Below the pieces are notes generated by a model. The model saw nothing but the letters and a program-made list of their open reading frames with translations. It ran no database searches and was not told the DNA's origin. This document shows positions 1 to 6,357 of a DNA stretch of 8,335 nucleotides, in pieces. Numbering within the stretch: position 1 is the stretch's first letter; each line of letters starts with the position of its first letter. A program made the position numbers and the translations under genes. Location: NCBI GenBank assembly GCA_036003365.1, contig DASYSL010000003.1:1-8335 (forward strand). Direction: 5' to 3'. Source of the DNA: DASYSL01 sp036003365 (GTDB lineage Bacteria > Eisenbacteria > RBG-16-71-46 > DASYSL01).

Positions 1-1515
1 GCCGGGCTCGTGCTCCTCTTTCCCGACCGTTTGCACTATGTCGGCGACTCGCTGATCCGCGCCGATGCGGTGAGTGAGGGTTTGCCGGCGCGCGCGCTCA
101 CGCCGCAGGCGCTGCCGCTCGACGTCTGGTTCCACTCGACCTTGCCCGCGGCGCTGGCGCACGCGGGCATCGATCCCACGCTCGCCACACGGCTCCTTGG
201 CGCGGTGGAAGCGGGCGCGCTCGCGGCTTTGGCCATCGCCTTTGCGCGCACGCTCGGGCTTTCCGGCGGTGCGCTGGTTGGCAGCGCCGCGGTCGTCTTT
301 TGGGGCGGATGGCTCGCGCTCGACACCGGATTCGGGAAGGCGTTCGCCGAGCTCGTGCTGGCGGCACTCGCGCTCGCGAGCCTCGGCATCTCGGTGGTGC
401 GCGGACGGCGCCACCTTGGGTTTGGCGCGGTGCTCGCGCTCACCTTCCTCTTGCACCGCTCGGCGCTCGGGTTTATTCCGGCCGCGATCGGCGTGTGGCT
501 CGCCGGGCGCGTGGCGTCGGGGCGCGGCTGGCGCGTCTGGGTCGGGATGGCGCTCCCGATGATCGCCTTTGTGGCCATCGCGCCCAAGCTCTGGCAATCG
601 CTGCACAGCTTCGACACCACGCACTTCGCCGCACCCGGTGAGGGAGCCGGTGGCGCGGTGGCGCGCGTGCTCGCGCCGCTGCGTTTGCTCGACCTCGCCA
701 ATCTCGCGCTCTTCTTGATTCCGCTCCTACCGCTTCTGTTCGTGTTGTCGGGACGGCGCGAGAAGCCGGGCCCGCTGCTCGAGCCCGACGCCAGGCGCTT
801 TCTCGTGCTGCTCACGCTGCCGTTTCTGGTGGCGCTCTTCTTCCTGCGTCCGGCGCAAGGCATCGCGCGTGACTTCGACGATTACTCGACCGGCGCCATG
901 ACGGTCGCGGTGCTGGTCGCCGCGCGCGTCGGCAGCCGGCTGCGTGACGTGCGCCGCGCCGGATGGATGGCGGGGGCCATCGCGCTCGGCTGCGCGGCGC
1001 CGATCGTGGCCTGGCTCGCGCTCGAGAGCGATGTGACGCTCGGGCTCGCGCGCGTCGAGGCATGGATCGCCGGCCCACCTTTGCGCACCGAGGCGGAGCG
1101 TGCCACGACCTACGATTTTCTGGGCGGGCGCTGGTTCCGCGCCGGGCGCTACGATCTCGCTGAGTCGGAGCTCGAGCATGCGGCACAGCTCACGCCGAGC
1201 CCGCGCCTCGTTCTCGGTTGGGCGTCGGCGGCCGAGCGCGCGCATGACTTCGCCACCGCCGAGCGCGCATATCGTCTGCTGCTCGAGCGCGCCGACCTCA
1301 TGGATTCGACCGGCGTGCGCGTCCGCGCCATCGCCATGGGCGGCATCGCCGTTTCGGCCGCGCGCCGCGGCGACCTGGCCGAAGCCCGCCGCTGGGCCGA
1401 GCAGGCGGTGCAGGAATCGCCCGGCGACCCAGGTCCGGAAGCATTGCTCCAGCGCATTCTCGCTGCCCAAGCGGACACGACTGGAAATCCCGGACCGCCA
1501 TCGAATCCGAAGTGA
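1..1515 (+). CDS. Polytopic membrane protein with C-terminal TPR-like tail (5' partial)
   Basis: The frame is open to the first base of the window. A GTG at base 10 could be a start, but the residues before it also read as hydrophobic protein and no ribosome binding site is visible, so I treat the gene as entering from the left. Counting from the GTG (501 residues), hydrophobic segments lie at about 63-80, 86-104, 112-130, 138-166, 177-191, 228-247, 263-280, 294-306 and 317-337, suggesting an integral inner-membrane protein. The last ~140 residues are soluble. They hold helix pairs resembling tetratricopeptide repeats (about 371-395, 402-428, 440-470), with the small/large alternation usual for TPRs. 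The layout recalls membrane proteins with O-antigen ligase-like or glycosyltransferase-like cores and TPR tails, but I see no catalytic motif and assign no activity. The stop is TGA at 1513-1515, followed by a hairpin-rich gap. I am sure it is coding and multi-span, less sure of the TPR call. Confidence 0.82.
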   Translation, partial: AGLVLLFPDRLHYVGDSLIRADAVSEGLPARALTPQALPLDVWFHSTLPAALAHAGIDPTLATRLLGAVEAGALAALAIAFARTLGLSGGALVGSAAVVFWGGWLALDTGFGKAFAELVLAALALASLGISVVRGRRHLGFGAVLALTFLLHRSALGFIPAAIGVWLAGRVASGRGWRVWVGMALPMIAFVAIAPKLWQSLHSFDTTHFAAPGEGAGGAVARVLAPLRLLDLANLALFLIPLLPLLFVLSGRREKPGPLLEPDARRFLVLLTLPFLVALFFLRPAQGIARDFDDYSTGAMTVAVLVAARVGSRLRDVRRAGWMAGAIALGCAAPIVAWLALESDVTLGLARVEAWIAGPPLRTEAERATTYDFLGGRWFRAGRYDLAESELEHAAQLTPSPRLVLGWASAAERAHDFATAERAYRLLLERADLMDSTGVRVRAIAMGGIAVSAARRGDLAEARRWAEQAVQESPGDPGPEALLQRILAAQADTTGNPGPPSNPK

Positions 1516-1548
1516 CTTAGTAGGCGCACCCGTTTCAAGACGGATAGA

Positions 1549-1563
1549 CCCCTGTTTCAGGGG
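1549..1563 (+). terminator. Possible terminator hairpin after the membrane protein gene
   Basis: CCCCTG and CAGGGG form a 6-bp G/C-rich stem around a TTT loop, 33 bases after the TGA stop of the upstream gene. The position suits a terminator. There is no downstream T-tract, so intrinsic termination is only a weak suggestion; Rho-dependent ending or a stabilising 3' hairpin is equally possible. Confidence 0.3.
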
Positions 1564-1613
1564 CTCAACGGGGTCACGCGGCCAAGTGGGCCATCGTGGA
1601 CTGTGGTCCAGCT

Positions 1614-1631
1614 ACATGCTCCGGAGCATGT
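1614..1631. repeat. Perfect 18-base palindrome
   Basis: The sequence ACATGCTCCGGAGCATGT equals its own reverse complement. As RNA it would form a 7-bp stem with a CCGG loop, and the flanks GCT (1611-1613) and AGC (1633-1635) extend the pairing across one bulged base. A 5-bp hairpin (1597-1610) sits directly before it. It could be a protein-binding site or part of a terminator or leader structure. Confidence 0.55.
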
Positions 1632-1669
1632 GAGCCGACCTGACTCATTGCCGATCGTTTCACTTCGTA

Positions 1670-1689
1670 AACAGGCCGCGCGGCCTGTT
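1670..1689. repeat. Perfect 20-base palindrome
   Basis: AACAGGCCGCGCGGCCTGTT is a perfect palindrome. As RNA it gives an 8-bp stem with a GCGC loop, flanked by an A on the left and TT inside the right arm. It lies 75 bases before the radical SAM start codon. It could be an operator, or a hairpin blocking read-through from upstream transcription. Confidence 0.55.
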
Positions 1690-1719
1690 GAGGGTCGATA
1701 AGGGACGCGCCGCGCTGAT

Positions 1720-1737
1720 GCTGCACACTTGTGCAGC
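1720..1737. promoter_or_regulatory. Candidate LexA (SOS) operator upstream of the radical SAM gene
   Basis: GCTGCACACTTGTGCAGC has 8-base inverted arms around CT. Its core, at 1722-1735, matches exactly the pattern TGCNC-N4-GTGCA, which I recall as the LexA box of Fibrobacter. It ends 26 bases before the ATG at 1764, a position where a bound repressor would block transcription of a short-leader mRNA. The match and symmetry are seen directly. The identity of the binding protein is inferred from memory of the motif and from the DNA-repair flavour of the downstream gene. It could instead be a site for another dimeric repressor. Confidence 0.5.
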
Positions 1738-1763
1738 GACTCGAAAAGCGCGATCATCGAGGC

Positions 1764-2666
1764 ATGAAAGCCGAGTATCGCGAGGAGCCGTGCCGCTCGG
1801 CGCTCAACCGCGTGAAGGGGATGGGGTTCAGCTGGTCGCTCAACCCGTACATGGGGTGCGCGCATCGTTGCACGTTCTGCTACGTGCGCGCCTTCGAGCG
1901 CCGCGCCGACCGCCCGTCCGACGATCGCTACGGCACGTCGCTGCGCGTGAAGACGAACATCGCCGACGTGTTGCGAGCCGAGCTGGCGCGGCCGTCGTGG
2001 AAACGGGAGCTGGTGGCCATCGGGGCCGCGACCGATCCCTATCAGCCGGCCGAGGCCACGTACCGGCTCACGCGCGCCTGCCTGGCCGCGCTCGCCCGGG
2101 CGCGCAATCCTCTCGGCATCGTGACGCGGGCGCCGCTCGTGGCGCGCGATCTCGATCTCTTGCAGGAAGCCGCATGTCGCGCCGAGGTGTCGGTGAGCTT
2201 TTCGATTCCCACGCTCGATGAAACCATTTGGCGTGCCACCGAGCCGGGCACGCCGCATCCGCGCCAGCGCCTGAAGGCGCTCGCCAGCCTGGTCGAGGGC
2301 GGGATCCACGCCGGTGTGGGCATGGCGCCGCTTCTGCCTGGACTTTCGACCGATCCGGCCAAGGTCCGTGACGTGGTGCGCGCGGCGCGCGACGCGGGTG
2401 CCACCTTCTTATGGGCGAACACGCTCTACTTGAGGCCGGGGACGCGCGAGCACTTTCTCGAGCATCTGGCGCGCGACTGGCCCGAGCAGCTGCCATTCTA
2501 CGAGCAGCTCTACTACGGGCGCGCGTACCTGCCGCGTGAAAAGACGCAGGCGGTCAAGGACGTCGTGGCGCGGTTCCGCAAGCGCTACGACATCGCCGAC
2601 CGCCGGCCTCACGCCATCCGCCCCGAGCCCGTGGCCGAGCCCGAGCAGACGAGTCTTGGAATCTAG
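1764..2666 (+). CDS. Radical SAM protein, SPL-like / Rv2578c family
   Basis: This is a 300-residue cytoplasmic iron-sulfur enzyme. The CxxxCxxC cluster motif that binds the [4Fe-4S] centre of radical SAM enzymes is at C32, C36 and C39, inside NPYMGCAHRCTFCYVRAFE. The GAATDPYQPAE segment (87-97) and the later LRPGTREHF segment are typical of spore photoproduct lyase-like proteins often annotated as Rv2578c-family or 'DNA repair photolyase'. Length matches the family's roughly 300 residues. The substrate is not established for these homologues, so true photoproduct lyase activity is not claimed. I prefer the ATG at 1764 because family similarity begins there. The in-frame GTG at 1731 lies inside the palindromic operator and lacks a ribosome binding site. 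The GAGG just before the ATG is too close to be a good one. The gene stands alone on this strand, convergent with the cytochrome gene. The LexA-like site suggests DNA-damage induction. Confidence 0.92.
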   Translation: MKAEYREEPCRSALNRVKGMGFSWSLNPYMGCAHRCTFCYVRAFERRADRPSDDRYGTSLRVKTNIADVLRAELARPSWKRELVAIGAATDPYQPAEATYRLTRACLAALARARNPLGIVTRAPLVARDLDLLQEAACRAEVSVSFSIPTLDETIWRATEPGTPHPRQRLKALASLVEGGIHAGVGMAPLLPGLSTDPAKVRDVVRAARDAGATFLWANTLYLRPGTREHFLEHLARDWPEQLPFYEQLYYGRAYLPREKTQAVKDVVARFRKRYDIADRRPHAIRPEPVAEPEQTSLGI

Positions 2667-2690
2667 TTCGCGCGCCTAGTGCGCCGGAAC
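2666..2690. terminator. Possible shared hairpin between convergent genes
   Basis: GTTC (2666-2669) can pair with GAAC (2687-2690) and GCGC (2672-2675) with GCGC (2681-2684), with a 2x2 internal mismatch and a 5-base loop. It overlaps both stop codons of two genes facing each other 9 bases apart, where a bidirectional terminator would be useful. The stem is broken and lacks T-tracts, so support is weak. Confidence 0.25.
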
Positions 2691-3275
2691 TGGGGATGGC
2701 ATCGACGTGGCCGGGATGCGGTCCCCGCGATGGCACGTCGTGCAATTGACGACTTTGTTGTCCTCGTCGAGATCGGGAATCTTGGCCAGGAGATCGTTGT
2801 TGATCGTGCCCGTCATCTTCCACATCTCGCGCGCGATCTTCTTCTCCTTCTTGTCGTCCGAGTCCCACTTGCCGCCCATGACATGGCAGAAGCCGCAGCC
2901 CACGCCCAGGCTCTGGCCGAAGCCCATGTTCATGATGCGCAGGAAGCGCCCGGCGGGGATGCCCTTCATCACCTGCACGTTCTTGAACACGCTCTCGGCC
3001 GGCGCGTTCTCTCTGCCCGCGATGCGCGATAGCATCATGTTGGTGACCGTGTCGCGCATGGCCGCCATCTGCGCCGGAGTGCGCGGCGGCATGTTGCCGG
3101 GAGGCGGACCGCCTGGAGCGCCAGGAGGCGGAGCACCAGGAGGCGGCTGATTCTGCGGCTGCGACGTGGGTGGTGGCGGTGCTCCGGCGCCGTCGGCGGC
3201 GTGGAGAGCCGTAGCGATGGGAAGCGCAATCAAGAGCGCGGCAGCGAAAGCGAGGCCCAGGATCGTCGGGCGCAT
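2676..3275 (-). CDS. Exported diheme c-type cytochrome, reaction-centre cytochrome-like
   Basis: This 199-residue protein has an N-terminal signal sequence (about 1-27, ending ALHAADG) and so should act outside the cytoplasmic membrane. A low-complexity proline/glycine linker follows (33-62). The C-terminal half carries two covalent heme motifs, CGFCH (127-131) and CTTCH (178-182). The stretch VFKNVQVMKGIP...FLRIMNMGFGQSLGVGC is characteristic of cytochromes related to the photosynthetic reaction-centre cytochrome c subunit. M115 or M117 before the first motif, and M151 or M154 before the second, are candidate axial ligands. The classical subunit has four hemes and is longer; this is a short two-heme version of the sort common in non-photosynthetic bacteria, so I infer a periplasmic electron carrier with unknown partners. 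The start is well supported by GGGAGGGA 5 bases upstream of the ATG. A strong inverted repeat lies further upstream. Confidence 0.9.
   Translation of the reverse strand: MRPTILGLAFAAALLIALPIATALHAADGAGAPPPPTSQPQNQPPPGAPPPGAPGGPPPGNMPPRTPAQMAAMRDTVTNMMLSRIAGRENAPAESVFKNVQVMKGIPAGRFLRIMNMGFGQSLGVGCGFCHVMGGKWDSDDKKEKKIAREMWKMTGTINNDLLAKIPDLDEDNKVVNCTTCHRGDRIPATSMPSPVPAH
3106..3146. repeat. Short tandem repeat coding for PPGAP units
   Basis: CCAGGAGGCGG occurs at 3121-3131 and 3136-3146, a 15-base period, with a degenerate copy just to the left (from about 3106). On the minus strand this codes the PPPGAP-type linker of the cytochrome (residues about 44-58). The period is a multiple of three, so copy-number changes would keep the frame. 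It looks like a flexible spacer between the membrane-proximal end and the heme domain. Confidence 0.6.
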
Positions 3276-3295
3276 GAATCCCTCCCGGAATCAGA

Positions 3296-3369
3296 AGCGA
3301 AGTGGGTCGACCGCGAGGCGGCGCACGATTGGTAGCACACGCCGCCTCGCCGCGCGACCTCGCTTCGCT
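3296..3369. repeat. Long imperfect inverted repeat between two minus-strand genes
   Basis: Three nested paired blocks are visible: 3296-3302 with 3363-3369 (7 bp), 3305-3309 with 3355-3359 (5 bp), and 3313-3323 with 3340-3350 (11 bp, GCGAGGCGGCG against CGCCGCCTCGC), around a 16-base loop. On the minus strand it starts at the stop codon of the 80-residue gene and ends 20 bases before the cytochrome start codon. It could terminate the upstream operon or structure the cytochrome leader. No T-run follows, so intrinsic termination is uncertain. Confidence 0.6.
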
Positions 3370-3610
3370 AGCGCGGCCCGAATCCGATCCATGCCACGAG
3401 TGCGAGAAGCCACACGATCCCGAGCACGACGAGCCAGAACCCGATGTGCTGCTCGGCGCCTTCCGAGACGGCGAAGCGTCGCAGCTCGGGGGCGAACGGC
3501 GGATGCTTCCTGGCCGACGGTGGTCGCGAGGCGGTCGCCGGTGGTCGTGAGACGGCCGGCGGATCGATCTTGCGGCCCGCCAGCATCGGATCCTCGAGGA
3601 CGAAGTACAT
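3368..3610 (-). CDS. Small single-span membrane protein of unknown function
   Basis: I do not recognise this 80-residue protein. Residues 1-50 are polar and proline-rich (two SRPP segments at about 21-32), and residues 56-77 form one strong hydrophobic helix (GFWLVVLGIVWLLALVAWIGF), leaving a three-residue tail. That is the pattern of a tail-anchored or C-terminally anchored small protein. Its ATG follows the TGA of the large secreted protein by 2 bases (TGACCATG), so it is probably cotranscribed and translationally coupled; the nearest upstream GAGG is too far away to be a good ribosome binding site. Codon third positions are G/C-rich like the neighbours, supporting real coding. A role linked to the secreted protein is a guess from position only. 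Confidence 0.62.
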   Translation of the reverse strand: MYFVLEDPMLAGRKIDPPAVSRPPATASRPPSARKHPPFAPELRRFAVSEGAEQHIGFWLVVLGIVWLLALVAWIGFGPR

Positions 3611-3612
3611 GG

Positions 3613-6342
3613 TCAGCGCAGCCTCACGAAGCGGGACACCGTGCGCTGGCCGCTTCGAGTCTCCAGCGCCGCGAAGTAGACGCCTTCAGGAGTCTCGCGC
3701 CCGCCCGCGCGTCCATCCCAACGGAATTCGCTCGAGCCGGCAGGGAAGACGCCCGAGCGCAGGACGCTCACCAACCGTCCGCGCACGTCGTACAAGGCGA
3801 TGCGCGCGGGCTCGGTGACCGGCATCGAGTAGAAGAGCGTCGTCGCCGCACGCGAGGGATTGGGCGAAGCGGCGAGTGAGAGAACCGACGGCGGCCCTCC
3901 GGGTCCGACCGCCGTCGGTCCGTTGAAATTGACGAGGAAGTTGAAGCGGCCGCCGCGCGTATTGTCGCGCGGCCCGTTGCCCACCGCCCCCGCGCTGCCG
4001 CGCAATCCGCTCAGCCACGAGCCCTGCACGATCGGCAAGTACGAAGGCGGGATCAGCGCGTTGATCTTCGACAGCGCGACCTTGACCGTGATCGTGGCGT
4101 TGGCCGTGTCGATCGACCCCGAGTCGGCCACGCCCACGTAGTTGTAGGCCATGGCGTAGGCGGTCATGGCCGGCGTGAGCGGCATCGAGTCGCGGTACGC
4201 CGTGCCGTACGAGAAGGTCGGCACCGCTCCCGTGTCCGCGGCCATGATGTAGAACATGTTGCCGTGATCCGACACGCCGTACGGCAGCTGGTCGTCGGCC
4301 CACGGCGCGTTGGCGGTGAACGCCATGCGCCAGACGCCGTTCGGCGGGGACGCCGTCAAGCTCGACACCTTCATGCGCGCGCCGACGTAAGGCGCGTTGG
4401 GTCCGTTCTCGTCGGCGAAGTACTGGATCGACACGATGTCGAACGGGTTGTCGGTCGGGATTGGCTGCGTCTGCAGCACAGCGTCGTGCACCGGGTCCGT
4501 GACCTCGGGCTCCGACCAGCTGTACATGGGCAACGCGGTCGGCGTCACCGCGGCGACCGCGCCCGTGCCGCCGTTGGCGGCCGCGAGCAGGCTCGGCCCG
4601 TCGAGCTGGCGCACCACGAACGTGTTGCCGTCGAAATCGTTGTGATCGTCGGCGAACGAGATCACGGCCGCGCCCTGCGGGTCGTAGGCGATCTGGAAGT
4701 AGTCGCCCAAGTTGCGGTTGGCCGAGCCGGTGAGCCCGCCCTCGCTGATGTTGGAGCCGTGGACGCGGTGATCGCTGATGCGCTGCTGGCGGAACACCGG
4801 GCTTCCCGTGTTGGCGTTCAAGCTCTGCGAGAAGTAGACGTCCCACTCGGCCGCGGTCGTGTTGGCGCTCGGCGTGCCGAACCACACCACGTCGACGCGC
4901 CCGGCGCTGCCGGCCTCGAGCCACGGGAACACGTTGGTGAACGAGGAATCGGGATCATCGACGGCCGCGGGCACGGTCCAGGTGTCGCCGTGATCGAGTG
5001 AGAACGAGTAGTAGATGTGGCGGTCATTCGACCAGCAGGTGTAGACGGTGCCGTCGTCGCCCACCTTCACCGGGTCGAACAGGTGTCCGTGCGCCGTGAG
5101 CCCGTCGACCAGGCGCGTGGTCCACGTGCTGCCGCCGTCCGTCGAGCGGCTCACGTAGAGTGCGTTGTCGTTTTGGTGCGAGACGTAGACGTAGCCGTTC
5201 GTGTGATCGACGTCGATGTACCCGGGCGAGGTGGTGATGGGATTGCTCGCGTCGAGCACCACGGAGGGCGTTCCGTACGTGAGGCCGTGGTCGGTGGACT
5301 TCTGGACGAAGAGCGCGTTCGAGGGCACGACGCCGCGGTACACCATGTACACGTTGTTGGGGCCGTCGGCTTCGATCCACTGGCGATCGTCCGAGGGAAT
5401 CGCGGCCGCCGCCAGATCGTGCTGGAAGCTCTGACCGCGGTCGGTCGATAGGTTGGACGAGATGTCGGCCACCGCCAGGCTCACCATGGTGAGGACGGGC
5501 GTGGAATCGGGGCTCGTGGGAAAGCTGGTGGCGATGTCGATGTCGCCGCCGCCGTCGGCCCCGCCCGCGGTCGAATCCTCGGCGCCCATTTGCTGGAAGG
5601 CGTCCGGCTGGCCGAGGTAGACGCCGTTACGCATCTCGGGATCGAAGGTGGGGCTCGCCGGATTCAGGTCGAAGCGCCACAGGTCGACGCCCGCGGGCAC
5701 GCCGCGGATGCCGCTCACGTAGCAGTTGCCGCGCACGTCCACGCGCACGCTCGGCTCCTCGGTGCGCACGGTGCCGCGCGCGTAGAGCGGAACCGTGTGG
5801 CTGAAGGTCACGTGGCCCGGCAGGTGCGTGATGACGGGAGAAGGCGGCGTGGGTCCGATCGCGGCTTGTCCTTGATACACCTGAGCCGGCGGCACGGTGG
5901 CGGCCTGGATGTGAGCCCACCACACGCGCGGCGAGGTCACCACGGGAGGATCGATGCCGATGTGCACGGTCTCCGAGGTCGCGGGCGGCGGGCCGGCCGA
6001 CGCCGGCAGGAGCGGCCCGCGCAACGTTCCCTCGTGCACGTAGAGATCGTAGTCGTATGCGGGAATCGTCCACGAGATCACGACATTGAGCTGCTTGCCC
6101 GTGTAATCGCCGGGCGCGAGCGTGACCTGGAAGCTGTCGCAGCTCACGCCGTCGACGCACGTGTTCTCGCCGCTTCCCGCGCCGGAGATGCTTCCCGACC
6201 AGGTGACGGAAGGGTTGCCCAGGCTCACCGTGCCCGAGCCGGGCGTGGCCGCGTGCGCGGGACGGAAGAGCGTCGTAAGCAGCAGGAGCGGTGCTACGCG
6301 CAGGATGGGGGTTGCGGGACGGCGAGCGCGTCGTGACTGCAT
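3613..6342 (-). CDS. Secreted BNR/Asp-box repeat (sialidase-like fold) protein with C-terminal FlgD-Ig-like / T9SS sorting domain
   Basis: This 909-residue protein begins with a signal peptide (about 1-31, hydrophobic core APLLLLTTLF, cleavage near AHA-ATP). Residues about 38-150 form a beta-rich domain with SFQVTLAPGDY and the YDYDLYVHEG segment, resembling pre-peptidase C-terminal-like sandwiches. Four Asp-box motifs (S-x-D-x-G-x-T/S-aromatic) follow: STDRGQSF (299-306), STDHGLTY (349-356), STDGGSTW (400-407) and SLDHGDTW (448-455), marking a beta-propeller of the BNR/exo-sialidase type. I cannot identify the arginine triad needed to claim sialidase activity. A second beta-rich region (about 600-800) precedes the last ~90 residues. 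There SPNPSRAATTLFYSM, LYDVRGRLV, WDGR and GVYFA match the FlgD-Ig-like / type A sorting domain that sends proteins through type IX secretion in FCB bacteria. Expect export to the surface or outside. GAGGAGGA lies 4 bases before the ATG. It is the first gene of a unit with the 80-residue membrane protein. Confidence 0.9.
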   Translation of the reverse strand: MQSRRARRPATPILRVAPLLLLTTLFRPAHAATPGSGTVSLGNPSVTWSGSISGAGSGENTCVDGVSCDSFQVTLAPGDYTGKQLNVVISWTIPAYDYDLYVHEGTLRGPLLPASAGPPPATSETVHIGIDPPVVTSPRVWWAHIQAATVPPAQVYQGQAAIGPTPPSPVITHLPGHVTFSHTVPLYARGTVRTEEPSVRVDVRGNCYVSGIRGVPAGVDLWRFDLNPASPTFDPEMRNGVYLGQPDAFQQMGAEDSTAGGADGGGDIDIATSFPTSPDSTPVLTMVSLAVADISSNLSTDRGQSFQHDLAAAAIPSDDRQWIEADGPNNVYMVYRGVVPSNALFVQKSTDHGLTYGTPSVVLDASNPITTSPGYIDVDHTNGYVYVSHQNDNALYVSRSTDGGSTWTTRLVDGLTAHGHLFDPVKVGDDGTVYTCWSNDRHIYYSFSLDHGDTWTVPAAVDDPDSSFTNVFPWLEAGSAGRVDVVWFGTPSANTTAAEWDVYFSQSLNANTGSPVFRQQRISDHRVHGSNISEGGLTGSANRNLGDYFQIAYDPQGAAVISFADDHNDFDGNTFVVRQLDGPSLLAAANGGTGAVAAVTPTALPMYSWSEPEVTDPVHDAVLQTQPIPTDNPFDIVSIQYFADENGPNAPYVGARMKVSSLTASPPNGVWRMAFTANAPWADDQLPYGVSDHGNMFYIMAADTGAVPTFSYGTAYRDSMPLTPAMTAYAMAYNYVGVADSGSIDTANATITVKVALSKINALIPPSYLPIVQGSWLSGLRGSAGAVGNGPRDNTRGGRFNFLVNFNGPTAVGPGGPPSVLSLAASPNPSRAATTLFYSMPVTEPARIALYDVRGRLVSVLRSGVFPAGSSEFRWDGRAGGRETPEGVYFAALETRSGQRTVSRFVRLR

Positions 6343-6346
6343 GGGG

Positions 6347-6354
6347 TCCTCCTC
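6347..6354 (-). promoter_or_regulatory. Strong ribosome binding site for the secreted BNR protein
   Basis: Read on the minus strand, GAGGAGGA followed by CCCC precedes the ATG at 6342. This is the best Shine-Dalgarno match in the window and fixes the start of the 909-residue gene. The signal peptide beginning right there agrees. Confidence 0.7.
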
Positions 6355-6357
6355 GAT

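Larger units (their letters stand above)
1516..1763. other. Hairpin-rich intergenic region
   Basis: This 248-base gap holds no convincing gene. It contains several short inverted repeats: 1549-1563 (CCCCTG/CAGGGG around TTT), 1597-1610 (TGGAC/GTCCA around TGTG), 1614-1631 (perfect 18-base palindrome), 1670-1689 (perfect 20-base palindrome) and 1720-1737 (8-bp arms). The first may end transcription of the membrane protein gene. The last looks like an operator for the radical SAM gene. None is followed by a clear T-run. Whether the middle hairpins form an RNA structure or are DNA sites cannot be decided from one sequence. Confidence 0.6.

Noticed and set aside
36..863. Long minus-strand frame opposite the first membrane protein
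   Set aside because: Arg/Ser/Ala-rich shadow of a GC-rich gene with no domain signal; the plus-strand frame has clear membrane segments.
1731..1763. GTG at 1731 as start of the radical SAM gene (11 extra residues)
   Set aside because: It lies inside the palindromic operator, has no ribosome binding site, and family similarity begins at the ATG at 1764.
1516..1763. tRNA or known riboswitch in the hairpin-rich gap
   Set aside because: No cloverleaf with a TTC-type T-loop and no recognisable riboswitch core; only separate short hairpins.
2676..3275. Photosynthetic lifestyle suggested by the reaction-centre-like cytochrome
   Set aside because: Two-heme relatives are widespread in non-photosynthetic bacteria and no other photosynthesis gene is present.
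3166..3879. Plus-strand frame crossing the cytochrome start, the gap and two minus-strand genes
   Set aside because: Arg/Ala/Ser-rich shadow; it spans an intergenic inverted repeat and has no start signal.
4264..5001. Long plus-strand frame opposite the BNR protein
   Set aside because: Its product is Val/Arg/Gly/His-rich with no recognisable motif, while the minus strand encodes clear Asp-boxes here.
5590..6336. Second long plus-strand frame opposite the BNR protein N-terminus
   Set aside because: Same type of compositional shadow; the minus strand carries the signal peptide and start site.
3613..6342. Calling the large secreted protein a true sialidase
   Set aside because: Asp-boxes mark the propeller fold but occur in many non-sialidases; the catalytic arginine triad, Asp and Tyr/Glu pair cannot be assigned from the sequence by eye.
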